The translations under genes were made by a program, and so were the position numbers. DNA of 64,000 bases, from contig NC_013037.1 in assembly GCF_000023125.1 (NCBI RefSeq), positions 124,001 to 188,000 on the forward strand, written 5' to 3'. Shown here one piece after another: positions 17,288 to 25,492 of the stretch (position 1 is the first letter of the stretch; every line of letters starts with the position of its first letter). The notes under the pieces were generated by a model. It saw nothing but the letters and a program-made list of their open reading frames with translations. It was not told the DNA's origin and ran no database searches. Source of the stretch: Dyadobacter fermentans DSM 18053. GTDB taxonomy: Bacteria; Bacteroidota; Bacteroidia; Cytophagales; Spirosomataceae.

Positions 17288-18067
17288 TTAGCAGTCGAAA
17301 TTCCACACTTCCGCAAGGGTTTCCCGGAAGAGGGAGTTCAATGAAGCCGTGTCAGGTAATGTCGGTGACGGGAGGTCTTTGACATACTCTTTGAAGAAGG
17401 CGATCCGCCCTGTCAGAAAATCGTGCAACAAGGGAATGCGTGGCTCCTCACTGAGTTCTTCGCCGGATGATTTTCTGATTAGCAAACTGTCGATTTCGCT
17501 TCGCAAACGGTCATCATGTACCTGGCTGTCGAGGAGTTTTATAAACTCGGTTGGCGCCATGGTGTCCGTTTCGCGTATCCAGTCGCACGCGAGGATCGGG
17601 CGCAATACGTAGAAATATTTTTTCACCCGCACCATGTCTTTGAGCAGGTAATCCTTGTAATTCTCCTCCGCCATGCTGAGGTAATGGTGTAGGCAGGAAC
17701 GCGGACTGAAATACTGCTGCTTCAACGCCCTCAGCTTCGCGGCCGTAGAAAACTGCTCGCGGTAAACGATCGGACTATCGAGCCATTCGAGCATGGGCGG
17801 GTTCGATTTCCTGAAAAGCCGCAATGCCTTCCGCAACTCCCAGCCGGCCAAGTCGATGTCGTTCGGCAAAATCTCCTCCTGATTATCCTTTTTGTCGTCG
17901 ATCTGCAAATACCACTCCGGTCGGTGCACATAAATGTACCGCACATCCCAATCGCTATTCACCGAAGCGAACCTCCAAGCCCGGCTCCCGCTCTCAACGG
18001 CATAGAGGATTTTGATGTCGTGCTGGGATTCGAGGCGGGACAGTTCTTGCTGGATTTCGGTGGTCAT
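17288..18067 (-). CDS. RlaP/YcgL-type predicted nucleotidyltransferase
   Basis: A 259-residue protein of the RNA repair ligase-associated nucleotidyltransferase family (PF10127-like). The polymerase-beta-type motif is clear: AVESGSRAWRFASVNSDWDVRYIYV at residues 23-48, with GS and the DxD-like metal ligands. A second acidic residue lies in LPNDIDLAGWELRKAL, and the middle helix region (SPRSCLHHYLSMAEENYKDYL, KKYFYVLRPILACDWI) is typical of the family. No RNA ligase gene is adjacent, so a link to RNA repair cannot be confirmed here. It is divergent from the protein at 18287. Confidence 0.8.
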   Translation of the reverse strand: MTTEIQQELSRLESQHDIKILYAVESGSRAWRFASVNSDWDVRYIYVHRPEWYLQIDDKKDNQEEILPNDIDLAGWELRKALRLFRKSNPPMLEWLDSPIVYREQFSTAAKLRALKQQYFSPRSCLHHYLSMAEENYKDYLLKDMVRVKKYFYVLRPILACDWIRETDTMAPTEFIKLLDSQVHDDRLRSEIDSLLIRKSSGEELSEEPRIPLLHDFLTGRIAFFKEYVKDLPSPTLPDTASLNSLFRETLAEVWNFDC

Positions 18068-18286
18068 GGTTTGAATGCAATGGGGTTATTGTTTGGCAAT
18101 ATAGCAGGTTTGAAAGTTTGCACCTTCATTTACGCCCTCATTTACACCGTCACTTACACCATCTATACACCATCACTTGGTCCGCCCGGATGTTGCGTGG
18201 GTTCATTGACGGAGCAAAGAATCTTATTAAACGGTTTTCAGATCAACCTGAATTATTTCTAATTGAGGCTTTAACCACCTTTATTC

Positions 18287-19012
18287 ATGACAGCAGAAAC
18301 CCTCAATGCGCAGCTTGCATCGATCTATAAAACCTACACGGAATCCATTTATGCAAAGGAATGGGAAGACAATGTATCCGCGCCCTTGCTCATGCACGTG
18401 TACGACGAGTATGCGACGATGAGCCGGAAAATCCTTTTCGTCGGCCAGGAAACGCATAGCTGGGGACAGATGAACTTGAAGCCGACAGTCTCCGAACTGT
18501 TGACCAACTATCAGAATTTCAACCTCGGCAAATCGGCCGACTACCGTGATGGCAAGCCGCTGAGATATTTGCGCAGCCCATTCTGGAATTTCAACCGCTC
18601 CGTATTTCATAGCTGCAATAGTGATAACCCTTCGGTGACGCGGAACACGAACGGTTTTCTATGGACTAACATTTCCAAATTTGATTGCAACAGCACTACG
18701 CCATCACCCGACTTGCAAGAAAGGAACGCGGAAGGCTTCGCATTGCTGAAAGCTGAAATTGCCATTTTGAAGCCGGATATCGTCGTATTCCTGACCGGTT
18801 CCAAGTACGATGGGCGGATTAATGCAGTATTCAATCCGGAACGAGAAGCGATTTTATCAGATGGCTATTTGTACCGTCTGTCAACAATCGATGGTTCGCT
18901 ACCGATTCACACTTTTCAGACAAAGCATCCGAGGACGTTGCTGGGTTCAAGCAGGAACAAGTTGCCTAATCGGTATCGGGAGGTATTGAAGAAGGTTGTT
19001 GAATGCATTTAA
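18287..19012 (+). CDS. Unknown protein with weak uracil-DNA-glycosylase-like motifs
   Basis: A 241-residue protein not firmly recognised. Three features recall the UDG superfamily: a beta strand ending in ILFVGQETHSWG (residues 49-60, compare the GQDPY loop), a second strand KPDIVVFLTGSKYDG, and a late histidine motif TKHPRTL near residue 214. A SPFWNFNRSVFH segment lies between them. These are only local resemblances. Genes around it (RlaP-like, KAP ATPase) suggest an accessory or defence setting. Its stop overlaps by 4 bases the end of a small minus-strand frame. Confidence 0.6.
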   Translation: MTAETLNAQLASIYKTYTESIYAKEWEDNVSAPLLMHVYDEYATMSRKILFVGQETHSWGQMNLKPTVSELLTNYQNFNLGKSADYRDGKPLRYLRSPFWNFNRSVFHSCNSDNPSVTRNTNGFLWTNISKFDCNSTTPSPDLQERNAEGFALLKAEIAILKPDIVVFLTGSKYDGRINAVFNPEREAILSDGYLYRLSTIDGSLPIHTFQTKHPRTLLGSSRNKLPNRYREVLKKVVECI

Positions 19013-19191
19013 ATGTCAAACTTGCGTCCATTTTGCTCGGCTTCTTCTAACAGCGAAGTAACGATGGCCTTTACTTGCCATTCTGGCACATGTTGGTTTT
19101 CCAGCGCCATGCTACCGTGTACTGACTTAGTGACTATCGAGATGACGAAGGATTTTCGACGTAATTTATGGTACTTTTCGTAAAGTTTCAT
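19009..19191 (-). CDS. Small protein with a Fic-inhibitor-like motif
   Basis: A 60-codon frame of uncertain reality. The predicted protein has a basic N-terminus (MKLYEKYHKLRRKSF), then SVHGSMALENQHVPEWQVKAIV. The six residues SMALEN fit the (S/T)xxxE(G/N) inhibitory pattern of Fic antitoxins and the following helix resembles VbhA-type proteins. No Fic toxin gene is visible on either side, so it would be an orphan. The motif is short and could be chance. Confidence 0.4.
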   Translation of the reverse strand: MKLYEKYHKLRRKSFVISIVTKSVHGSMALENQHVPEWQVKAIVTSLLEEAEQNGRKFDI

Positions 19192-19330
19192 GCTTGAAAG
19201 TGATATGATTTCTCGAAATGAATCTTACTAATTCAATGATTTGGCAAATGTTGCTGCGTATCTCGACTGATCTTGACAGTCATAAATCCAATTTCTTGAA
19301 TGAGTTAATCAAATTCAAATAAGCCAATTC

Positions 19331-20746
19331 ATGTATATTCGACACAACGATTTAGTGATACCGGAGGAAAACCCATTCTCTGTTTGCAAGCTAGACAGAA
19401 AGAAGTACGCGGATGTTTTGACAGAATTAGTCGGGGGATTTGGTACCGGATTTGTTTTGGCATTAAACAGCGAATGGGGAACAGGTAAGACTACGTTCGT
19501 GAAAATGTGGCGTCAGGATCTTCAAAACGCAGGCTTCGATACGCTGTACTTCAATGCTTGGGAAAATGATTTTGAAAGCAACCCACTTGTTGCGATCATG
19601 TCTGAGCTTAAATCCTTATCTAAGGATAAAACAGTTAAATTTAAATCTCTGATAAAAAAGGGCGCAGTGCTCACAAAAAATCTAGCGCCGGCAGTAATTA
19701 AAGCACTAGCTAGTAGGTATATCGATCAACAAACGCTCGTAGACGGTTTAGAGAATGCGTCAAAAGCTGCGGCAGAGATTCTTGAAAAGGAAATCGAAGC
19801 TTATGCAAATCGTAAGAAACAGTTAAACGATTTTCGGAAGGATTTGGAAAGTTTTGTGAACAAAGGAATTGGCGATAAGCCAGTTGTGTTTTTTATCGAT
19901 GAACTTGACCGTTGCCGGCCCAGCTATGCAGTGGAGGTTTTAGAACACATAAAACATTTCTTTGCCGTGAGTGGGATTGTGTTCGTCCTCGCCATTGACA
20001 AGGAACAGCTTGGTCACGCGGTACGAGGTGTGTATGGGAGTGAACAGATTGATGCTAGCGAGTATCTGCGGCGATTTATTGATCTGGAATATTCTATTCC
20101 TTTGCCTAATACCAAACATTTTGTTGATCACTTGTACGATTTTTTTGCATTTGACCAGTTCTTTAAGGCGAATGAAAGATTGCAATACAATAGAAGAGGA
20201 GAAGAGCAAGAGCTTTTTTTGTCTCTTGCAGAGGTTCTTTTTGATAAAGGCAAATTGACTCTTAGACAACAGGAAAAGGTTTTTGCACACGCCAGAATGT
20301 CCCTCAAAAGCTTTTCATACAGAAATTACGTACTTCCAAGTGTTTTTTTGCTCCTAGTATACTTGAAGTCTCTTAAAGGGGACTTGTACAAATCAATTCA
20401 AGGAAGGGAAATATCGTTGCAAGACCTATCGGACAAATACTCCCAGATTTTTCAGAGCCTCGCAGCTGATGAATACAAAATTAATAGTCTTTTGCACTTG
20501 CAAGCTCAGCTGCTAAATCTATATAACAATTACATTCATAAACCTTACGGGAAACAACTTGTAAAACGCAGTTCCAATCACGAGATAGAATCTATGGAAG
20601 TCACATCAGCATTGGATCATTCAGAGGGAAACCATCTATTTGCGGAGATGATTGTTAGGCTCAATAGAGATCCGGATGAACAAAGTATTTCAATCGAACA
20701 TCTTCTCAATAAGATAAATTTGACTAGTCCACTTGTTACCAAATAG
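19331..20746 (+). CDS. KAP family P-loop NTPase
   Basis: A 471-residue ATPase. Walker A is NSEWGTGKTT (residues 46-55) and Walker B VVFFIDELDRC (185-195); the FNAWEND motif after Walker A and the DELDRCRPSYAVEVLEHIKHFF segment are diagnostic of the KAP group. Unlike many KAP proteins there is no clear membrane helix between the Walker motifs, so it should be soluble. KAP ATPases are often found on mobile or defence loci. The gene is visibly richer in A+T than its neighbours (many Lys/Asn/Ile codons ending in A/T), which suggests horizontal transfer. No partner effector domain is fused to it. Confidence 0.88.
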   Translation: MYIRHNDLVIPEENPFSVCKLDRKKYADVLTELVGGFGTGFVLALNSEWGTGKTTFVKMWRQDLQNAGFDTLYFNAWENDFESNPLVAIMSELKSLSKDKTVKFKSLIKKGAVLTKNLAPAVIKALASRYIDQQTLVDGLENASKAAAEILEKEIEAYANRKKQLNDFRKDLESFVNKGIGDKPVVFFIDELDRCRPSYAVEVLEHIKHFFAVSGIVFVLAIDKEQLGHAVRGVYGSEQIDASEYLRRFIDLEYSIPLPNTKHFVDHLYDFFAFDQFFKANERLQYNRRGEEQELFLSLAEVLFDKGKLTLRQQEKVFAHARMSLKSFSYRNYVLPSVFLLLVYLKSLKGDLYKSIQGREISLQDLSDKYSQIFQSLAADEYKINSLLHLQAQLLNLYNNYIHKPYGKQLVKRSSNHEIESMEVTSALDHSEGNHLFAEMIVRLNRDPDEQSISIEHLLNKINLTSPLVTK

Positions 20747-20820
20747 TCACCGCATACGCCGTTAAAAAAATAGCGTTTTTTCAACTTGCATCTCCCAATT
20801 TTTCTCCCGAATATTCGCCT

Positions 20821-20834
20821 TCCCAAAAAATGCG
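20821..20834 (+). repeat. 14-bp direct repeat, left copy
   Basis: TCCCAAAAAATGCG occurs perfectly here and again at 20951-20964, exactly 130 bases apart, on both sides of the structured RNA. Each copy ends in an ATGCG that could be a start codon. Confidence 0.8.
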
Positions 20835-20840
20835 CGTAAA

Positions 20841-20924
20841 ATGAAAAATCTCAGAAGCATTGCCCTGTTATGGTGTGGATCAGGTGAAAGCCCCAAGGCG
20901 CTTACGCGAGCGCGGGACACCTAA
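20841..20924 (+). CDS. 27-codon reading frame inside the structured RNA
   Basis: ATG at 20841 opens 27 codons (MKNLRSIALLWCGSGESP and so on) ending at TAA 20922-20924, inside the closing stem of the hairpin element. It could be a leader peptide whose translation controls the terminator-like structure, or simply chance. No known leader peptide was recognised. Confidence 0.25.
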   Translation: MKNLRSIALLWCGSGESPKALTRARDT

Positions 20925-20938
20925 GACAGGGCATTTTT
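20861..20938 (+). ncRNA. Structured RNA element ending in a T-tract, class unknown
   Basis: Nested pairings can be drawn by eye: P1 TGCCCTGT (20861-20868) with ACAGGGCA (20926-20933); P2 GGTGT (20872-20876) with ACACC (20917-20921); P3 CCC (20892-20894) with GGG (20914-20916); P4 GCGCT (20898-20902) with AGCGC (20909-20913). Five T residues follow P1. This could be an independent small RNA, or an attenuator/riboswitch in front of the gene at 20960. The P2 internal loop GGATCAGGTGAAAG is the likely conserved core. It matches no riboswitch class I know. Confidence 0.5.
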
Positions 20939-20950
20939 ACTTTTTATTCA

Positions 20951-20964
20951 TCCCAAAAAATGCG
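20951..20964 (+). repeat. 14-bp direct repeat, right copy
   Basis: Second perfect copy of TCCCAAAAAATGCG; its ATG at 20960 is the probable start of the 85-residue gene. Confidence 0.8.
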
Positions 20965-21217
20965 TTTTATGTACAACAAACTAACTGAAGTCGAATCCCA
21001 GGATTCGGCCGCAATCGCCTACGGCGAACACGTCAAAAACCTTTTAACCATGAACGACCCAAAAGAATGGGTCGAAGACCTTTGGACGATTTACACCGGC
21101 TTCATGGTCGCGCAAAAGGAGCTCGGGCACAACCCCCACGCAAGTGACCTCTTCTGCACATTCCGTGAATTGGTCTTTTTCTTCCAAAAGCTCGAAGAGC
21201 GAAAAGCAGCAGCGTAG
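20960..21217 (+). CDS. Small hypothetical protein
   Basis: An 85-residue acidic, helical protein (82 residues if it begins at ATG 20969). It has no signal peptide or membrane segment. Segments such as GEHVKNLLTMNDPKEWVEDLWTIYTGF and FCTFRELVFFFQKLEERKA suggest three or four helices. Function not recognised. It directly follows the structured RNA and T-tract at 20861-20938, so its expression may depend on read-through of that element. Confidence 0.65.
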   Translation: MRFMYNKLTEVESQDSAAIAYGEHVKNLLTMNDPKEWVEDLWTIYTGFMVAQKELGHNPHASDLFCTFRELVFFFQKLEERKAAA

Positions 21218-21286
21218 AACCAAAGGATAACCAATAGCGTCCCAAGGCACATCCGAACAACTCACGTTCCTCTATTTATTTAAACA

Positions 21287-21320
21287 CAAAAAAATGGAGA
21301 CCACCGAGGCAGCCTCCATT
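21287..21320 (-). terminator. Intrinsic terminator of the fucosidase gene
   Basis: On the minus strand ATGGAG pairs with CTCCAT around a 14-nt loop and is followed by TTTTTTT. It lies 25 bases after the fucosidase stop. Confidence 0.75.
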
Positions 21321-21344
21321 CCGATGTATTAAGAACACAACGCA

Positions 21345-22697
21345 TTACTGCGCCCCGTCAATCCCCGATTTCGAAGTCTTCTTTTCCTCAGGCGCCTTGA
21401 ACTTCGCACCTGAAATCTTCAATACCACAGCATTAGGCCAGGTCCGGTTCGTGTAGAATCGCTGACCATTCACCGCGCTTACAGCGAGGCCGAGCGGGGT
21501 AGGAGCGGAGCGGATCGACGCGTCGAAATTGTTGATGTATTCAACCAGCTCGCTGCCGTAGCCGAGTACCTCGACTTTGGTAGAAGCATTGCCCTCGATC
21601 ATAGGGAAAAGGAACTCGCGGCGCTGGCCGTATTTCCATTCGTCGTCGCGCTTCTTGGTGACGAATGCGTAAATGGCCTTGCCGTCGTTGGATTGCGTGA
21701 ACCAGATGTCCTTGTCGTGGATAATGGGCAGTGGTTTGACGGCGTATATGGATTCTCCGTTCGCGAAGTTCCAGAGGGCGATTTCGCGGAGGAGGGCTTC
21801 CTGTTCAATCTGGATCTCGCCGTTCGGTTTCGGACCGACGTTCAAAAGGAAGTTGCCGCCCTTGGCGCGGATTTCGATGAGCATATTGATGATCTCAGTG
21901 CCCGATTTGTGCGGGTCGTTGGTCGGTTTGTATTGCCAGTCGGTGCCCATCGTGTAGCAGGCTTCCCACGGGCGCGGCGACGCTTTGTCGGGGATATTTT
22001 GTTCGGGCGTGTTCATGGCGTCGCGCGTGATCACGAGCTCGGGTTGCAGGCTCCACGCGTACTCGCGCAGGCCGTCGCCGGGGCCATCGAAAAACATAAT
22101 GTCGATTTTGCCGTAGTTCGTGAGCAGTTCTTTGATCTGCGCCTTGTCGTATTCCATCAGTTTTGGATTATTCACCGGGAACTGTCGCTTATCCTGCAAC
22201 CGTCCGAGCGGGATATTGTTCTGGTGGAAAAACAGGAAATCTTCCGGCGAGAAATACAACCCGATGGCAATGCCCTGCTTGCGGAATGCGGTGATGATCT
22301 CCTTCGTCACGTCCCGTTTGAAAGGCGTGTTCATTACATTGAAAGTCGTCGTTTTGGTATCGAACATGCAGAAGCCGGCGTGGTGCTTGGTCGTGAAGAC
22401 GACATATTTCATCCCTGCCAGCCGCGCCATCGTTGCCCATTCGTCGGGATCGAACTTTTTAGGGTTAAAAAAAGTCGGCAACTCCTTCATGTACCGATTG
22501 ATATAATCCTCCGAAGCCCCCGCCAGCGAATGGCTGATCACCGTCCCAAGTGACACATCCACATTCCAATGAATGAACATCCCGAAACCGAGGTCCTCAA
22601 ACCATTTGACACGTTCGGGTTTGTTGGTGGTTTGCTGGGCTTGCGTCGCTGCCGCTAGCGAACATAGAAGGAGAAGCGTAAGAAGTTTTGATCGCAT
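21345..22697 (-). CDS. Secreted GH29 alpha-L-fucosidase
   Basis: A 450-residue enzyme that releases L-fucose from glycans, acting in the periplasm or outside. The signal peptide is MRSKLLTLLLLCSLAAATQAQ. GH29 features are clear: WFEDLGFGMFIHWNVD near residue 35, AGMKYVVFTTKHHAGFCMFD near residue 95, GIAIGLYFSPEDF, IDIMFFDGPGD near residue 210 holding the nucleophile Asp, and MLIEIRAKGGNFLLNVGPKPNGEI near residue 280. A C-terminal beta domain follows. It stands alone with its own terminator. The position of the acid/base residue varies in GH29 and cannot be fixed by eye. Confidence 0.93.
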   Translation of the reverse strand: MRSKLLTLLLLCSLAAATQAQQTTNKPERVKWFEDLGFGMFIHWNVDVSLGTVISHSLAGASEDYINRYMKELPTFFNPKKFDPDEWATMARLAGMKYVVFTTKHHAGFCMFDTKTTTFNVMNTPFKRDVTKEIITAFRKQGIAIGLYFSPEDFLFFHQNNIPLGRLQDKRQFPVNNPKLMEYDKAQIKELLTNYGKIDIMFFDGPGDGLREYAWSLQPELVITRDAMNTPEQNIPDKASPRPWEACYTMGTDWQYKPTNDPHKSGTEIINMLIEIRAKGGNFLLNVGPKPNGEIQIEQEALLREIALWNFANGESIYAVKPLPIIHDKDIWFTQSNDGKAIYAFVTKKRDDEWKYGQRREFLFPMIEGNASTKVEVLGYGSELVEYINNFDASIRSAPTPLGLAVSAVNGQRFYTNRTWPNAVVLKISGAKFKAPEEKKTSKSGIDGAQ

Positions 22698-22875
22698 TGT
22701 TTTGAAAAGGTCTTTTTAGAAAGACTGTCTTTGGTTGGCTGCGATACTCTGTTTTGGTGATACTTTTTGAAAATAGTTAGAAGATCAGTGGTTATATTGT
22801 GGTTTTATAGAATTTTGTCGTGAAAGCAGCTGGCTAATCGGATTTCCCGGTCGCATTTAAAACACTTCATCCTTT

Positions 22876-23502
22876 ATGACAACTGTTAAACTGATCTTAT
22901 TGCTTTCGCTAACAACGTTTGCCACCGCATTCGGACAGGCTGCCGAAATTTACCGGCTAACTTTCAGCGACCCGACGAATTTTAGTATCATGAACAGTTT
23001 ATCTTACAAGAAGCCGAAAACCATTCTGATCTCGAACACCACAAGGGGCTGGGACTACACCGTATTTTGGAATGGATTTGTAGGAGGTGAAACGCAGGAC
23101 CAGATCGACGTTGAAACGAAAACGGAACGTCATGAATCCTACGATCCCGGTTACCTCTTTCGCGACCAGCAAATGTTGAAAGCGATCAGCACGGCAGAGC
23201 GAAAATCACTTCGGAAACGCACATTGAAGCCCATGACAGCCAAACGAATTTCATTGAAGGGTGTGAATTACCGAACGGTTTCGACAACCAGTAATATAAA
23301 GGGCTTTTATGTTTCTACGACGGAGCCCATTTTCACGTCGGACGGTCGATATGCATTCATCAATTTGACCATTTTTCTAACGGGCTACATAGAGATCGGT
23401 GGGCGGACATTTGACGATTTTGGCTCAGTGACGATTGTTTACCAAAAGCAGTCGAACGGTAAATGGAAGAAGTTTAAGAAGTATGATCATTTAATTTTGT
23501 AA
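22876..23502 (+). CDS. Secreted hypothetical protein
   Basis: A 208-residue protein with a signal peptide (MTTVKLILLLSLTTFATAFG). The mature part is rich in beta-strand-like stretches (FTSDGRYAFINLTIFLTGYIEIGG, FGSVTIVYQKQSNGKWKKFKKYDH) and a basic middle (ERKSLRKRTLKPMTAKRISLKG). No family was recognised. The C-terminal SVTIVYQKQSNGKWK pattern resembles small secreted proteins of Bacteroidota that report on surface or envelope, but no function can be given. The 178 bases upstream separate it from the divergent fucosidase. Confidence 0.65.
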   Translation: MTTVKLILLLSLTTFATAFGQAAEIYRLTFSDPTNFSIMNSLSYKKPKTILISNTTRGWDYTVFWNGFVGGETQDQIDVETKTERHESYDPGYLFRDQQMLKAISTAERKSLRKRTLKPMTAKRISLKGVNYRTVSTTSNIKGFYVSTTEPIFTSDGRYAFINLTIFLTGYIEIGGRTFDDFGSVTIVYQKQSNGKWKKFKKYDHLIL

Positions 23503-23542
23503 CGCTGTTAACACTTGTATAATCGTTGAAACCCAAAGGGCT

Positions 23543-23737
23543 ATGAGCAGGGAGATCGCAATGGTAAAAGCGCAGTTCGATATCAAAACATATGACCAGG
23601 CTGGCGAAGATTTGAAATACTGGCTTAGCAAAACACCACAGGAAAGAATTGCGGCGGTCACTTTTTTGGTTCACCAACAATTGGAACCAGGCGAAAGAAT
23701 GGATAAAACGGTGTTTATTCGCAGAAAATTAAAATAG
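23543..23737 (+). CDS. Small hypothetical protein
   Basis: A 64-residue protein starting at ATG 23543. It is charged and helical (MVKAQFDIKTYDQAGEDLKYWLSKTPQERIAAVTFLVHQQ, basic C-terminus IRRKLK). The KTPQERIAAVTFL pattern resembles short Bacteroidota proteins annotated as toxin-antitoxin-associated, which are of unknown function. It ends 5 bases before the 2H phosphoesterase gene, so the two may be co-transcribed. Confidence 0.55.
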   Translation: MSREIAMVKAQFDIKTYDQAGEDLKYWLSKTPQERIAAVTFLVHQQLEPGERMDKTVFIRRKLK

Positions 23738-23742
23738 CCACA

Positions 23743-24342
23743 ATGTCAAACCTCTGCGCCTATTCCCTAGCCATAATGCCGCCATCTACCATAGCCGAGG
23801 AGGTTCGCGGTTTCAAACAAAACCTTCGTGACGCCATCGGCAAAAGCTACGGCAGCGCCAATGCCGACGGCCACATTTCCCTCGACGGTTTCGACGCCGC
23901 CGAAGTTGATTATCCATTGATCCTGGCTGAATACACAAAGCTAGTCAGTCCATTAACCCCTTTCGAACTAACTTTCTCAGGCTTCGCCGATTTCGACCGC
24001 GCCAACTTCTCCGCGTTCTACATCAAACCAACCGACGATTCCAGCAACGCCATCCGCGAGCGCACGCAGGCGATTATGAAAGGCTTCGATAAGAAATTCA
24101 AAAAGCAATACATGCAGAAATGGGCCGACGAGTCCAAAAATCCGCATATGACCATCGGCCGAAGGCTTACGCGCGAGTGGGTTGCATTGGCCCATTCGCT
24201 TTTTACAGAATATGAAGCAGGGTTCCTGTGCGAATCGTTCGCGATCCGGAAGTATAATGAGAAGCGTCGGCAGTATGAAGTGATCGATACCATTCTGCTG
24301 TCGGGGCAGAAGATTGCTGGCGAGCAGATTAGTTTGTTTTAG
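23743..24342 (+). CDS. 2H phosphoesterase (2'-5' RNA ligase-like)
   Basis: A 199-residue enzyme of the 2H phosphoesterase superfamily, which acts on cyclic phosphodiesters of RNA or nucleotides. The two catalytic HxS/T motifs are present: HIS in NADGHISLDGF near residue 44 and HMT in NPHMTIGR near residue 134. Spacing and length are normal. It is likely cytoplasmic. The actual substrate is not known; ligase activity in this superfamily is generally not physiological. It overlaps nothing and converges on the Nei-like glycosylase gene. Confidence 0.85.
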   Translation: MSNLCAYSLAIMPPSTIAEEVRGFKQNLRDAIGKSYGSANADGHISLDGFDAAEVDYPLILAEYTKLVSPLTPFELTFSGFADFDRANFSAFYIKPTDDSSNAIRERTQAIMKGFDKKFKKQYMQKWADESKNPHMTIGRRLTREWVALAHSLFTEYEAGFLCESFAIRKYNEKRRQYEVIDTILLSGQKIAGEQISLF

Positions 24343-24380
24343 TTCCGCCGGATACTAGGCATCATGAGCATCGAACATTG

Positions 24381-25127
24381 CTATACTCCTCGATGATACC
24401 GCCGCTGGCAACTTTCACAATAATAACTCCGCCGCTTCGTCCGGCCCAGGTATTCCTTGTGAAACGGAATGTTACACCGCGGGCAGATCTTTTTCGTATG
24501 TGCCAGCCAGTGCTTTTTCAAAGTCCCTTCCTTCTTCCATTCCAGAAAATCGAAGGCGTAACTGCGGGTTTCCTTTACCATTTCTTTCAATTTGGCGTCG
24601 GGGATGTCCGCGATGGTGCTGAGCGGGTGGATGCGTGTGCGGAAAAGGACTTCGTTTTTGATGATGTTGCCGCTGCCGGCGAAGATGTCCTGGTCGAGTA
24701 GCGCGTCGCAGGCGAGCATTTCCGGGTTTTCCTTTAACTTTTTGAATGCGGCCCGGCTGTTCCACTTTTCGGCCATGATATCGGCCGACCAGTCGTAGAT
24801 TTCTTCCGCCGGCTGCTCAATCAATTGGATGGAAGTGGTGTAAAAGTTTAGTTCATGCTTGTCAAATAGGAGGCTGAGGTGCGGAGGTGCTTTTTTACGG
24901 TCATCGATGTAGTAGGAGCCGAAAAGCAGGAAGTGAATGCGTACGGTGAAGCCTTTGAAACAAATCAGGAAATGCTTACCCCACGACCTGAAATCGGTCA
25001 CTTTCTGATTGATCAGCCTATCCATATCGATCTTGGCCCTGCCTTCGGCGAGGCGCACGGTTTCGCCTTTCAGGTGCAGCGCCTCGATGGCTTCCCGCAG
25101 GATTACAATGGATGGTCCTTCCGGCAT
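24381..25127 (-). CDS. Fpg/Nei family DNA glycosylase (endonuclease VIII-like)
   Basis: A 248-residue base-excision repair enzyme that removes oxidised bases and cuts the DNA backbone. The N-terminus MPEGPSIVILREAIEAL has the catalytic Pro2 and Glu3 and matches Nei better than Fpg. The helix-two-turn-helix LDQDIFAGSGNIIKNEVLFRT lies near residues 145-165. The C-terminal zinc finger has four Cys: CPRCNIPF and YCESCQRR. The sequence is complete and the family length fits. It is divergent from the small gene at 25238. Confidence 0.92.
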   Translation of the reverse strand: MPEGPSIVILREAIEALHLKGETVRLAEGRAKIDMDRLINQKVTDFRSWGKHFLICFKGFTVRIHFLLFGSYYIDDRKKAPPHLSLLFDKHELNFYTTSIQLIEQPAEEIYDWSADIMAEKWNSRAAFKKLKENPEMLACDALLDQDIFAGSGNIIKNEVLFRTRIHPLSTIADIPDAKLKEMVKETRSYAFDFLEWKKEGTLKKHWLAHTKKICPRCNIPFHKEYLGRTKRRSYYCESCQRRYHRGV

Positions 25128-25237
25128 GGTGGTGTGTGTTGGTTTCGATCGATAGGATCACAAATAATAGTGCCAGGCGCTTCGGCACACTTATTGATAT
25201 GTTCTTTTCAAAACCATCAACACCAAATACCACAATT

Positions 25238-25447
25238 ATGCGGAATTTCATGATTACCATTGCCTCCACATCCGAGGAAAATGTCCTGACGTTTGAACGC
25301 CATCTGATCGAATCGGAAACTTACCCGAGTCGTTCGTATATCACCAACGTGGTCAATCGCGGAGGCCCGGAGCAGCCGCGGGGCGAAGTGATTTCGATCG
25401 TCGAGCTGTCCGACCAGGATGTCAAAGAATATGAAGGTGTTGAATAA
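25238..25447 (+). CDS. Small hypothetical protein
   Basis: A 69-residue protein; the frame is open from 25112 and an ATG at 25199 adds 13 residues, but the start at 25238 (MRNFMITIASTSEENV) is the more protein-like one. It has a strand-helix-strand look (MITIASTSEENVLTFERHLIESETYPS, then GEVISIVELSDQDVKEYEGVE). No family was recognised. It lies 45 bases upstream of the AI-2E-type permease and may be in the same unit. Confidence 0.5.
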   Translation: MRNFMITIASTSEENVLTFERHLIESETYPSRSYITNVVNRGGPEQPRGEVISIVELSDQDVKEYEGVE

Positions 25448-25492
25448 CACCGCCGCACGTAAACCTAACTTTCCATTTCTGACACCTTCTTT

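Noticed and set aside
21693..22553. 286-codon plus-strand frame in the GH29 gene
   Set aside because: Antisense to well-conserved fucosidase motifs; a high-GC shadow frame.
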